Source of the DNA: DASWTL01 sp035575925
GTDB taxonomy: Bacteria > Bacteroidota > Bacteroidia > Sphingobacteriales > Sphingobacteriaceae
Assembly: GCA_035575925.1 (NCBI GenBank)
Contig: DATLXK010000014.1
Coordinates: 124,001-188,000 of the forward strand
DNA: 64,000 bases
Direction of reading: 5' to 3'
The notes beneath the pieces were generated by a model that saw only the letters and a program-made list of their open reading frames with translations, was not told the DNA's origin and made no database searches. The translations under genes and the position numbers were made by a program. Positions 1 through 7,388 of this stretch are shown one piece after another (the stretch's first letter is position 1; each line of letters begins with the position of its first letter).

Positions 1-650
1 CAACTGCCACACAAGCGGTACAGCAAGCTCAGGAAATACGATTCATTGATCTTTTAATAAAAGGAGGATGGGTTATGATCCCTCTCGCTATATTGGTATT
101 TCTTGCATTAGTAATATTTATTGAACGTTATATTACCATCCGCAGAGCTTCGCGTGATGAATCCAGCCTGATGCAACAGGTAAAGCAAAGCATTATTTCA
201 GGCAAGCTTGACTCTGCTGTAGCTATCTGCAGGAACAGCAATACTCCTCTGGGCCGCATGCTGCAAAAAGGTTTATTACGCATTGGGAGACCTATAAAAG
301 ATATTGAAGGGGCTATTGAAAATATAGGTAAGCTGGAAGTATCCAAACTGGAAAAGAACATTAGTATTTTAGGAATTGTTGCAGGTATTGCTCCAATGCT
401 TGGTTTCGTAGGTACTATTTCAGGAGTGATCAGGATATTTTATAATATTTCATTGTCTGATAATATCAGTATCGGCATTATAGCAGGTGGTTTATATGAA
501 AAGATGATTACCTCCGCCGCAGGTTTAATGATAGGTATTCTGGCTTATGTGGGCTATCATGTTTTAAACATTATGGTTGATCGTGTTATTCTGAGGATGG
601 AAACAGATGCAGTTGAATTTATTGATTTATTAGAAGAGCCTGGAAGATGA
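1..650 (+). CDS. exbB: MotA/TolQ/ExbB proton channel family protein (5' end outside window)
   Basis: Proton-channel subunit of a TonB energising complex in the inner membrane. The reading frame is open from base 3, and the residues before the first in-window Met (LLIKGGWVMIPLAIL) are the usual N-terminal approach to TM1 of this family, so the ATG at 75 is internal and the true start lies upstream of the window. Visible are TM1 (IPLAILVFLALVIFIERY), TM2 with the conserved LGFVGTISGVI stretch, and TM3 (AAGLMIGILAYVGYHVL). About 215 residues are visible. The stop overlaps the exbD start (ATGA), so the two are translationally coupled. Confidence 0.93.
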   Translation, partial: TATQAVQQAQEIRFIDLLIKGGWVMIPLAILVFLALVIFIERYITIRRASRDESSLMQQVKQSIISGKLDSAVAICRNSNTPLGRMLQKGLLRIGRPIKDIEGAIENIGKLEVSKLEKNISILGIVAGIAPMLGFVGTISGVIRIFYNISLSDNISIGIIAGGLYEKMITSAAGLMIGILAYVGYHVLNIMVDRVILRMETDAVEFIDLLEEPGR

Positions 651-1042
651 ATTTAAGAGGAAGGAAACGGCCCGTAGCTGAAGTGCATACCTCCGCGATG
701 AATGACATCATGTTTTTCCTGATGTTATTTTTTCTGATAGCTTCTACAGTTACAAATCCTAATGTGGTTAAACTATTATTGCCACGTTCTGATTCTGGCC
801 AGTCGGTCTCTAAAAAAACCATAACTGTTTCAGTTACTAAAGATCTGGAGTACTTTATTGATAAACGCCAGGTTAATCCCGAGCAAATTATGTCTACACT
901 TCAAAGCTACCAGACACAAGCTGAAGAATTAACCATAATTTTATATGTAGATCGAACTATTGCTATAGAAAATGTCGTTAATGTAATGGACATTGCCAAT
1001 AAGCTTAAAATTAAAATGGTTTTAGCGACTGAACCAAAGTAA
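647..1042 (+). CDS. exbD: ExbD/TolR biopolymer transport protein
   Basis: Partner of ExbB in the proton-driven motor that energises TonB-dependent outer-membrane receptors. It is 131 residues: a short basic cytoplasmic N-terminus (RGRKRP), one TM segment at about residues 19-37, and a periplasmic domain. Asp20 in AMNDIMFFLMLFF matches the membrane Asp essential in this family. The start ATG overlaps the exbB stop by 4 bp, and the next gene starts directly after the stop, so exbB-exbD-TonB form one operon. Confidence 0.95.
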   Translation: MNLRGRKRPVAEVHTSAMNDIMFFLMLFFLIASTVTNPNVVKLLLPRSDSGQSVSKKTITVSVTKDLEYFIDKRQVNPEQIMSTLQSYQTQAEELTIILYVDRTIAIENVVNVMDIANKLKIKMVLATEPK

Positions 1043-1858
1043 ATGACTTACACTGAAGAAAATAATTATCCAAAAGCGTTGATCATATCAACAGTAACTA
1101 TGGGAATTCTTATTCTCATCAGTTATTTTTTTGTTATGGGTATGCCATTTAAACAGGAGGATATTGTAGGTACAGGAGGAATAATTGTAAATTATGGTAC
1201 TGTAGAGGAAGGCATGGGAGACGATTACATGAGTGTTGAAGAGCCATCTGTTGATCCAAATGCTAATAATACTGTACCTGATAATGTTTCCACCACGCCT
1301 TCTGAAAGTCCGTCTGTTCAATCCAGTGACAGAAGCGTAGTAACACAGGACGCAGAAGATGCTCCGGCTGTTAGTAATAAGCCAACTAAAAATACCACTG
1401 CGCCTACACAAAGTGCCGAAGCTAAACCAAGTACTCCTGCTGTAAACCAAAACGCATTGTACAAAGGGAAGAAAAGTGCCGGAACAGGCAAAGGTGACGG
1501 AACTACTACTACACCTGGTAATCAGGGAAGTCCGGATGGCGACCCTTTGTCACCCAGCTACGGTAAAGGCGGATCTGGTTTTGGGAATGTAAATTTATCA
1601 CTGGCTAACCGCAGGTTTGTAAGTATCCCACGTATTGAAGATGACGGGCAAAGTTCAGGAAAGATCGCTGTAGAGATACGGGTAGACAAAACTGGTGAAG
1701 TAGTATATGCGAGGGCCGGGGCGAAAGGTACTACACTATCTGATATTAAGCTTTGGCAGAAATGTGAACGTGCCGTTGTTGGTGCCAAATTAAATAAATT
1801 AGATTCAGCTCCTGACGTACAGATAGGTATTGTTATTTTCAACTTTAAAGTAAACTAA
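1043..1858 (+). CDS. TonB-like energy transducer protein
   Basis: Likely the periplasm-spanning TonB partner of the preceding ExbB/ExbD. The 271 residues hold one N-terminal TM segment (about 13-33), a long Thr/Pro/Ser/Ala-rich linker (about 60-150), a Gly-rich stretch (KGKKSAGTGKGDG), and a C-terminal domain of about 95 residues containing a GKIAVEIRVDKTGEVV strand pattern typical of TonB C-terminal folds. The start codon follows the exbD stop directly. The linker is less Pro/Lys-rich than in classical TonB; the role rests mainly on architecture and operon position. Confidence 0.8.
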   Translation: MTYTEENNYPKALIISTVTMGILILISYFFVMGMPFKQEDIVGTGGIIVNYGTVEEGMGDDYMSVEEPSVDPNANNTVPDNVSTTPSESPSVQSSDRSVVTQDAEDAPAVSNKPTKNTTAPTQSAEAKPSTPAVNQNALYKGKKSAGTGKGDGTTTTPGNQGSPDGDPLSPSYGKGGSGFGNVNLSLANRRFVSIPRIEDDGQSSGKIAVEIRVDKTGEVVYARAGAKGTTLSDIKLWQKCERAVVGAKLNKLDSAPDVQIGIVIFNFKVN

Positions 1859-1876
1859 CCTTTCCCATCCGGGATC

Positions 1877-3178
1877 ATGATCTATCCGGAAACTATTCAA
1901 TACTTATATTCAAGGTTACCGATGTTTTCAAAAATCGGTGCTGCTGCTATAAAAGCAGATCTTTTCAATACACTTGAATTATGCCGCATTTTAGGCGATC
2001 CTCACAAGAAAATCAAAACCATACATGTAGGTGGAACCAACGGAAAGGGCTCTACATCGCATATGCTGGCTGCAATTTTACAAATCGCAGGTTATAAAAC
2101 AGGACTTTATACTTCTCCCCATCTGCGTGACTTTCGGGAAAGAATTCGTGTTAATGGTGAAATGATTTCAGAGGGTGCTGTTATAAATTTTGTTCAGGAG
2201 CAAAAGGAAAATATTGAGAAAATATCTCCTTCATTTTTTGAGGTGACTGTAGCTATGGCATTTGATCATTTTGCAAAGCAATCTGTGGATATAGCCATTA
2301 TAGAAGTAGGATTGGGAGGCAGGCTGGATTCTACCAATATCATTACCCCTATCCTTTCTGTAATTACCAATATAGGATATGATCATATGAACATTCTGGG
2401 TAATACATTAACGGAAATAGCTTCAGAAAAAGCGGGTATAATTAAATCAGAAATTCCGGTAGTTATAGGCGAGAAACAAAATGAAATTTCAGAGGTGTTC
2501 ATTAAAAAAACTGCGCAATGCAAATCTGAAATAATTTTTGCTTCAGAGGAATGGACTGTAGAACTCAATCAGGGAATTAAAGATCAACCAGGTTCAAAGA
2601 CTCTTGATTTACATGCAACTTCTAAACGGCAACAAATAACTTATAACATTCAACTTGATCTTACCGGAAAATACCAGTTAAAAAATGTAAAAACGGTATT
2701 GAGTGCAGTTCTTGAGCTCAGAAAACAGGGATTTGAAATTACAGAAACCCATATTCAAACTGCTTTAAGGCAGGTAATCACGTTAACCGGATTAAAAGGA
2801 CGCTGGCAAATTATAGGTAAAGATCCGCTGATAGTATGTGATACCGGACACAATGAAGATGGTATTCGGGAAGTTTTAAAAAATATTGAGGCTATATCCC
2901 ATGAAAAACTTCATATGGTTATTGGATTCGTTAAGGATAAAAATATCCATAAAATACTATCTATATTGCCTATAAATGCCATCTACTATTTCTGCAACCC
3001 TCCTTTAGAAAGAGCCAAACCGGCTCAGGAACTTTTAGATGAAGCATTGGCGATCGGGTTGCATGGAGAAAGCTATGCAACTGTAAATGATGCTTTAGAA
3101 GCTTCTAAAAAGGCCGCTGATCGTGAAGATTTAATTTTTATTGGAGGTAGTACATTTGTTGTGGCTGAAATTGTATAA
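1877..3178 (+). CDS. folC: Bifunctional folylpolyglutamate synthase/dihydrofolate synthase
   Basis: Cytoplasmic Mur-ligase-family enzyme that adds glutamate to dihydropteroate and to tetrahydrofolates. The 433-residue length is normal. The P-loop GTNGKGS lies at residues 53-59; YTSPHL follows, then EVGLGGRLDSTN with the Mg-binding region, and a C-terminal Mur ligase domain with CDTGHNEDGI. It starts 18 bp after the TonB-like gene, in the same direction and probably in the same transcript. Its stop abuts the convergent small gene ending at 3179. Confidence 0.97.
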   Translation: MIYPETIQYLYSRLPMFSKIGAAAIKADLFNTLELCRILGDPHKKIKTIHVGGTNGKGSTSHMLAAILQIAGYKTGLYTSPHLRDFRERIRVNGEMISEGAVINFVQEQKENIEKISPSFFEVTVAMAFDHFAKQSVDIAIIEVGLGGRLDSTNIITPILSVITNIGYDHMNILGNTLTEIASEKAGIIKSEIPVVIGEKQNEISEVFIKKTAQCKSEIIFASEEWTVELNQGIKDQPGSKTLDLHATSKRQQITYNIQLDLTGKYQLKNVKTVLSAVLELRKQGFEITETHIQTALRQVITLTGLKGRWQIIGKDPLIVCDTGHNEDGIREVLKNIEAISHEKLHMVIGFVKDKNIHKILSILPINAIYYFCNPPLERAKPAQELLDEALAIGLHGESYATVNDALEASKKAADREDLIFIGGSTFVVAEIV

Positions 3179-3442
3179 TTACAAAATAACCTTTGACATT
3201 AATGTCAATACAAATTGCAAAACTCCAACACCAACAATCTATACTATAGTTGCCAATTTGGAGCGATGGATTCGCTCAATGATATCTATTTTATCATCTT
3301 TTGTTAGCAAGATATCTTTTTTGGTATTTACTTTTTCTTCAATAATTTTTTCTATTTGCTCAACAATCAACTTGGCATCTTCTGCATTCTTGAAATGCTT
3401 GTGGAGCGTTTCGTAAATTTTTAATGATTGCGATGCTGTCAT
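3179..3442 (-). pseudogene. Small coiled-coil/TM protein gene interrupted by an in-frame amber codon
   Basis: From ATG at 3442 the frame encodes 67 residues, including the coiled-coil-like DAKLIVEQIEKIIEEKV, and stops at TAG (3239-3241) after SKLATIV. The same frame continues without shift through IVGVGVLQFVLTLMSKVIL to TAA at 3179-3181, which is a convincing C-terminal TM helix. Short proteins of this layout (coiled coil, then SKLATI, then one TM; DUF1640-like) occur in Bacteroidota and other bacteria. The simplest reading is a nonsense mutation that removed the membrane anchor. A truncated soluble product or amber read-through cannot be excluded. The family name is from memory and tentative. 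Confidence 0.6.
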
Positions 3443-3632
3443 ATCTACAAAGATTCATTGTTTTTTTGATCACTTTCATGAGTGCTGTAATAACATGTTA
3501 AATACCGGTCATTTTCCATTGTTAGGCATAAATTTAAACATCCTCTATATAATACACTTAGTATTTATACTTTTGAATAAATAACTTAGTACTGACTCTT
3601 AATAAATCGCCTGTAAACAAGAATCCTGATAC

Positions 3633-4379
3633 ATGCCTGATAAAACCATAAAAAATAAAGACGAAGTGTTTAGAACAGAAATTAACAAGGTTTCTGATTT
3701 TAAATTCGGCACAAAAGTGGCCAATGTATTTGATGACATGGTTGGTCGCTCAGTACCCTATTACGGTGAAATACAACGCATGATCGCAGAGTTAGCTTCA
3801 GATCATGTTAAGCCCGATACTGTTGTATATGACTTGGGCTGTTCAACCGGCACAACCATGATAGGAATGAATACGATGGTTGATAATGATATTAGCTTTA
3901 TAGGCATCGATGATAGTGAAGATATGCTGAAGAAGTGCAATGTCAAGCTTCGGGAAGCCGGGTTTACACGTAAGTATGAGCTGAAAACCGCTGATCTGCA
4001 GGAAGGGCTGGAAATTAAAAATGCTTCTGTAGTCGTTCTGTGCCTAACACTCCAGTTTATCCGGCCTATAGCAAGAGAGAAATTATTAAAAAATATTTTT
4101 GATGGATTAGTGCCGGGGGGAGTGCTTCTACTCGCTGAAAAGATATTAGCTGAAGACAGTATCTTTAACCGTGATTTCATTAAATATTATTACAATTATA
4201 AGCGCCGGAATCATTACAGTGACCTGGAGATATCGCAGAAAAGAGAGGCTTTGGAGAATGTTTTAATTCCTTACAAACTGAACGAAAACAACCACATGCT
4301 GCGTGAGGCAGGTTTTGGGCATTGCGAAACATTCTTTAAATGGTATAATTTTGCCGGCATAATTGCTATTAAAAAATAA
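3633..4379 (+). CDS. cmoA: Carboxy-S-adenosyl-L-methionine synthase
   Basis: CmoA converts SAM and prephenate to carboxy-SAM, the donor for the wobble uridine modification cmo5U34 in tRNA. The protein is 248 residues, as usual. The SAM-binding motif VYDLGCSTGT is at 65-74. CmoA hallmarks follow along the chain: GRSVPYY near 38-44, VVLCLTLQFIRP, LVPGGVLLLAEK, and YSDLEISQKREALENVL near the C-terminus. It starts 190 bp after the preceding gene and is followed after 2 bp by a membrane methyltransferase. No cmoB (the tRNA carboxymethyltransferase) is seen in the window. Confidence 0.93.
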   Translation: MPDKTIKNKDEVFRTEINKVSDFKFGTKVANVFDDMVGRSVPYYGEIQRMIAELASDHVKPDTVVYDLGCSTGTTMIGMNTMVDNDISFIGIDDSEDMLKKCNVKLREAGFTRKYELKTADLQEGLEIKNASVVVLCLTLQFIRPIAREKLLKNIFDGLVPGGVLLLAEKILAEDSIFNRDFIKYYYNYKRRNHYSDLEISQKREALENVLIPYKLNENNHMLREAGFGHCETFFKWYNFAGIIAIKK

Positions 4380-4381
4380 GC

Positions 4382-5104
4382 ATGATCACTATTGGTAATT
4401 TTTTTTTCAAGTACAGAAACTACTTGTTTATTTTTCTTTATCTGGCTTTATTTATCCCTTCCCCTCCTATTTTTCGATCTGAAGTATTTGGCGAAAATTA
4501 TTATTTATGGCCAATTATTATTGGCTTAATCGTAACTGTATCCGGTCAGGCTATTCGGGGAGCAACTATTGGGTTAGCATACATTGTACGGGGCGGAAAA
4601 GATAAAAAGGTTTACGCTGATGAACTGGTTACAGAAGGCATATTTAACCATTGCCGTAACCCCTTATATGTGGGGAATATTTTAATGTTATTAGGTGTAG
4701 GGATATTATCTAATTCACTGATCTATGTGGGTATTCTTATACCGTTATTTTTATTTATATACCAGGCCATTGTATTAGCCGAAGAAAATTTTCTCCGTAA
4801 TAAATTTGGTGAGCAGTTTAATATCTATTGCAGCAAAGTAAACCGCTGGTGGATCAATTTAAGAAACATTGGTCATACATTCAAAACCATGCGTTTTAAT
4901 GCAAAACGATGGATATTGAAAGAATATAATACCCAGTTTGTATGGCTCGCCGGTATTGCTGCTATACTTTTAGTTAAATACCCTCATCTAACGCAAAATG
5001 ATACCGAATTTAGAAATACACTTTTAACAGGTGTAATGATCTTTCTGGCGCTGGGTTATATTATGGTGAGGTACCTGAAAAAATCAGGAAAAATGGTCGA
5101 GTAG
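4382..5104 (+). CDS. Isoprenylcysteine carboxyl methyltransferase (ICMT/PEMT)-family membrane protein
   Basis: An integral membrane protein of 240 residues with about five to six hydrophobic helices. The family signature is a HCRNPLYVGNILMLLGVGI segment followed by AEENFLRNKFGEQFNIYCSKVNRW, the SAM-binding C-terminal region of ICMT/phospholipid methyltransferase-like proteins. The substrate is unknown. It lies 2 bp after cmoA, so the two are probably cotranscribed. Its last 126 bp (4979-5104) are duplicated at 7263-7387 with an insertion between; the copy here is intact and in frame. Confidence 0.85.
   Translation: MITIGNFFFKYRNYLFIFLYLALFIPSPPIFRSEVFGENYYLWPIIIGLIVTVSGQAIRGATIGLAYIVRGGKDKKVYADELVTEGIFNHCRNPLYVGNILMLLGVGILSNSLIYVGILIPLFLFIYQAIVLAEENFLRNKFGEQFNIYCSKVNRWWINLRNIGHTFKTMRFNAKRWILKEYNTQFVWLAGIAAILLVKYPHLTQNDTEFRNTLLTGVMIFLALGYIMVRYLKKSGKMVE
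4979..5104 (+). repeat. Direct repeat, left copy: intact 3' end of the ICMT-like gene
   Basis: These 126 bases begin at TACCCTCATCTAACGC and end at the TAG stop of the methyltransferase gene. They recur in the same orientation at 7263-7387 with roughly 90% identity, judged by eye. The left copy keeps the reading frame. Together the copies bound a 2.3-kb accessory segment. Confidence 0.95.
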
Positions 5105-5176
5105 GAGGCCAATGCTATTCATCAAGGAAAGAGGCTTTCACACATGTTTTTCAAAGCGCGTTAGCCCGCTTATTGT

Positions 5177-5641
5177 TCATTCAATTGGTTTTGTCATTTT
5201 GTAGTTTGTCAATTCCACACCTCTCACGTTCACAGTTTGCTTCTGTAGTACTTTGAACCCCACTTTCTCAAAAAACTTTTTTGAAGTCTTACTTACATCA
5301 GATGTCAGTTCGCTTTGTCTTTGTCGCTTGGCTTCTTTTTCAATGTCTGCGTAAAGTTTGTATGCAATTCCTTTTCGTTGATAGTCTTTGTGCACATATA
5401 AGAGATCAATATAATTTCCTTTGTCAAGCGTGCAAAAGCCTGTTATTTTCTCATTTTCTTGTGCAACTAATACAAATTGGTTCGCCAGTATATCTTTCCA
5501 ACGATGGTTATTTTCAATTCCCGAAGTCCAGGCGATAATTTGTTCTCTGTTATAGTCAGTCTTGCAAATACTTTTTACTGTATCCACAAATAATTGTTGT
5601 AGTTCAGATAGATCGTCATTATGCCCAACTCTGATTGTCAT
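5177..5641 (-). CDS. GNAT family N-acetyltransferase
   Basis: A 154-residue single-domain GNAT protein that should transfer an acetyl group from acetyl-CoA to an unknown amine. The acetyl-CoA pyrophosphate-binding motif Q-R-K-G-I-A lies at residues 88-93 (VHKDYQRKGIAYKLY), with the preceding strand GNYIDLLYV. The C-terminal KFFEKVGFKV segment is the typical strand 5/helix 4 region of the family. It lies inside the accessory insertion, downstream of the HigBA pair on the same strand. Short pieces of both of its ends recur at 6477-6581, so a second copy once existed. Confidence 0.88.
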   Translation of the reverse strand: MTIRVGHNDDLSELQQLFVDTVKSICKTDYNREQIIAWTSGIENNHRWKDILANQFVLVAQENEKITGFCTLDKGNYIDLLYVHKDYQRKGIAYKLYADIEKEAKRQRQSELTSDVSKTSKKFFEKVGFKVLQKQTVNVRGVELTNYKMTKPIE

Positions 5642-5670
5642 TGGTTACAATTTATTATTCCTTTTCCAGG
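5608..5670. repeat. 63-bp direct repeat, left copy (GNAT start plus upstream flank)
   Basis: Bases 5608-5670 match 6519-6581 with about four differences. The left copy covers the first codons of the GNAT gene and 29 bases upstream. The right copy spans the same start codons and the 3' end of the HNH gene. The flank in the left copy still resembles the HNH gene end (EKE then stop), which suggests an ancestral HNH-GNAT gene order that was duplicated. Confidence 0.9.
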
Positions 5671-5766
5671 TTTCCTGCAGATACATAACGGTGATAGTTT
5701 ACGTTCTGCATGTCGCTCATGCAGGCAAAAAATAGCGCAAACTATTTGTTGTGCGTTCGTTCTTTT

Positions 5767-6069
5767 TTATAAGTCCAGGGTAAGTTTCAGATGTCCCCCC
5801 AGCCCTGTTTGAATAATTTTCATTAAGGTCGAAAGTCGGATGTCGGAAGCATTATTTTCTATTCTTGAGATATATGATTTATTCGTTCCACACTTTTCGG
5901 CAAGCTCTTCCTGTGTCATGCCAAGTTTAAGTCTGGCTTGCTCTAATAAAACTCCGAGGCGAAAGGCTTCAAATTCTTGCTCCCACTCCTCCCTGGCAAC
6001 ATCACCTTTCTTACCGTACTTTTTATCAAGAATTTGGTCAAGGGTCGTTACGTTTGCTTTATTCTTCAT
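5767..6069 (-). CDS. higA: HigA-type antitoxin, XRE family
   Basis: A 100-residue protein with a Cro/CI-type helix-turn-helix at about residues 43-80 (LKLGMTQEELAEKCGTNKSY, then ISRIENNASDIR). It follows the toxin gene and overlaps its end by 11 bp, as usual for higBA. It should neutralise HigB and repress the promoter ahead of higB. The small hairpin at 5706-5724 (CTGCATG/CATGCAG) lies just downstream and might help 3'-end formation, though no T-run follows it. Confidence 0.88.
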   Translation of the reverse strand: MKNKANVTTLDQILDKKYGKKGDVAREEWEQEFEAFRLGVLLEQARLKLGMTQEELAEKCGTNKSYISRIENNASDIRLSTLMKIIQTGLGGHLKLTLDL

Positions 6070-6391
6070 TTTGATATTCCTCCATTATTTTAAGTGCCAG
6101 TTCAATTTCTTGCTTAGGTGTTTTCTGTGATTTTTTCTGAAACCCATTACCAAGTACCACTAAATTTCCTTTGTCGAAGAAGGCAAAAATTCGATAAATA
6201 TTACTGCCAACCTCCACCCGAACTTCATAAAGTCCTTTAGTTCCTTCAATGTGTTTAAAGTACTTTTCAGGTATTTGTTGTGTTATTCGAATTAAGTTCA
6301 GAGTCCACTCAATTTTCTTTTGAACATTGTTGTTTAGTGATCCATAGAAGTCTATAAAATAGTTCTTATATGCAATGACTTGTCGTTCCAT
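6059..6391 (-). CDS. higB: HigB-type toxin (RelE/ParE superfamily, Gp49-like)
   Basis: Predicted ribosome-dependent mRNA interferase of a type II toxin-antitoxin pair. The 110-residue sequence has the Gp49/DUF891 pattern: GTKGLYEVRVEVGSNIYRIF, then FFDKGNLVVLGNGFQKKSQK and TPKQEIELALKIMEEY. The first ATG is at 6391; the open frame extends six bases further, to a TTG, but the ATG fits better. It precedes and overlaps higA. A complete promoter lies upstream at 6399-6429. Confidence 0.88.
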   Translation of the reverse strand: MERQVIAYKNYFIDFYGSLNNNVQKKIEWTLNLIRITQQIPEKYFKHIEGTKGLYEVRVEVGSNIYRIFAFFDKGNLVVLGNGFQKKSQKTPKQEIELALKIMEEYQNEE

Positions 6392-6398
6392 CACCAAT

Positions 6399-6429
6399 CA
6401 AAGTTACCTATTCAGACAACAATTTCAAA
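6399..6429 (-). promoter_or_regulatory. Promoter of higBA
   Basis: On the minus strand, TTTG (6426-6429) is followed after exactly 19 bases by TAACTTTG (6399-6406), the -33/-7 consensus of Bacteroidota housekeeping promoters. The higB ATG lies eight bases further on. Confidence 0.7.
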
Positions 6430-6476
6430 ATTTAGTTTTTTAGGCCGGTGGTGTGTTTGTTAGTTGGAAGATCCCA

Positions 6477-6581
6477 CATTCACAGTTTGCTGATTTAGTA
6501 CTTTGAACGCGTGTTCGCATAGATCGTCATTATGCCCAATTCTGATTGTCATTAGTTACAATTTATTCTTCCTTTTCCTGG
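6477..6581 (-). pseudogene. Internally deleted remnant of a second GNAT gene copy
   Basis: Two blocks match the GNAT gene at 5177-5641. Bases 6477-6509 match its 3' part (5227-5259), and 6519-6581 match its 5' end (5608-5670). In the remnant the blocks are 9 bases apart instead of 348, so about 340 bases were lost. The second block runs into the HNH gene end at 6563. Confidence 0.75.
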
Positions 6582-7156
6582 GTTAGCGGTTCGTTTTTTT
6601 TTAGTCCGATATTCATTGTAAGTCCTATGGGATTTGGAAAAGAAGTCGGCAAAAGTTCAATTTTGAAAGGCAATTCTATGTCTTTTAAGTCGCTTATTTT
6701 TTTGTCGATAAGGCCATTTGCAACACAATAACTGAAGGTCAATTTTAAATATCTTCTAATTATCATTAAAGGCAGAAACCGTCCCCGATAACTCATCCAT
6801 TCCATTAAGTCCTTTTTACCCTTTGAACTATTACATGCTCGGCAAGCGAAAATTAAATTCTCTGCTATATCTTGTCCACCAAATCTTTGAGGAAAAATAT
6901 GGTCGAGTGCTAATTTTTCTGCCGACCCACAATAGTTACAATTTTGTCCGGTTTGTAACTTAATTTTCTCATCGTCGAAGATAGTCCGCATGTTCAAAGT
7001 GCCATTGTTCAACCCTTTAAATAATTTGGCTCTAATCATGAAATTGAAAGTCCCGTATTTTTCTTGTTTTCTGTCAACGGCAGTATGAGCCATAGCTAGA
7101 TTAGCATATGACAAATATATTAGTTCTCTGACTGTTTCAGCTTTTTGCTTTGCCAT
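6563..7156 (-). CDS. HNH endonuclease domain protein
   Basis: A 197-residue protein with an HNH nuclease core: zinc-type cysteines C73/C76 (NCNYCGS), LDHIFPQRFGG with D85/H86, N100 in DIAENLIFACRACN, and C105/C108/N109 followed by a Lys-rich segment. About 70 residues precede the core and about 80 follow it, with no domain I recognise. HNH proteins of this size in accessory DNA are often restriction, homing or defence nucleases; the role here is unknown. It is the first gene of the insertion on the minus strand. Its last codons lie in the 63-bp repeat. Confidence 0.85.
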   Translation of the reverse strand: MAKQKAETVRELIYLSYANLAMAHTAVDRKQEKYGTFNFMIRAKLFKGLNNGTLNMRTIFDDEKIKLQTGQNCNYCGSAEKLALDHIFPQRFGGQDIAENLIFACRACNSSKGKKDLMEWMSYRGRFLPLMIIRRYLKLTFSYCVANGLIDKKISDLKDIELPFKIELLPTSFPNPIGLTMNIGLKKNEPLTQEKEE

Positions 7157-7262
7157 TGTGGTTATGTTGGGTAGGTTAGCAGGGTTTTACACTGACCGCT
7201 AATCGCCTATGGAATTTTCTCGAAATAATCGCAGGAAGTTAAGGTTAATTCCTTAATGTAAG

Positions 7263-7387
7263 TACCCTCATCTAACGCAAAATGATACCGAATTTAGAAA
7301 TACACTGTTAACAGGGTATAATGATCTTCCTGTCGCGGTTATTTTATAGTGAGATACCTGAAAAAATCAGGAAAAATGGTCGAGTAG
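7263..7387 (+). pseudogene. Direct repeat, right copy: degraded 3' end of the ICMT-like gene
   Basis: This copy matches 4979-5104 but carries substitutions and small indels that break the reading frame (for example GTCGCGGTTATTTTATAG, where the intact copy reads on). It still ends at the same GTCGAGTAG. The convergent permease stop follows one base later, which is probably the original gene junction before the insertion. Confidence 0.9.
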
Positions 7388-7388
7388 C

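Larger units (their letters stand above)
5105..7387. other. Small accessory insertion (GNAT, HigBA, HNH) bounded by a duplicated gene 3' end
   Basis: Between the intact end of the ICMT-like gene (5104) and the permease stop (7389) lies a segment with accessory-type cargo: an acetyltransferase, a HigB/HigA toxin-antitoxin pair, an HNH nuclease and internally deleted gene remnants. Its right edge is a degraded second copy of the last 126 bp of the methyltransferase gene. The pattern resembles integration that restores a target gene's 3' end. No integrase, transposase or terminal inverted repeat is visible, so the mechanism is open (lost integrase, or homologous exchange). Confidence 0.7.

Noticed and set aside
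5169..5187. CTTATTGTTCATTCAATTG resembles the permease end at 7388-7405
   Set aside because: The match is short, has an indel and is AT-rich. It could be a trace of the insertion event but is too weak to call.
5706..5724. CTGCATG/CATGCAG hairpin after higA
   Set aside because: No T-run follows it on the minus strand, so it is not called as a terminator.
7263..7387. Second working copy of the methyltransferase C-terminus
   Set aside because: The frame is broken by small indels and there is no upstream coding part, so it is a remnant only.
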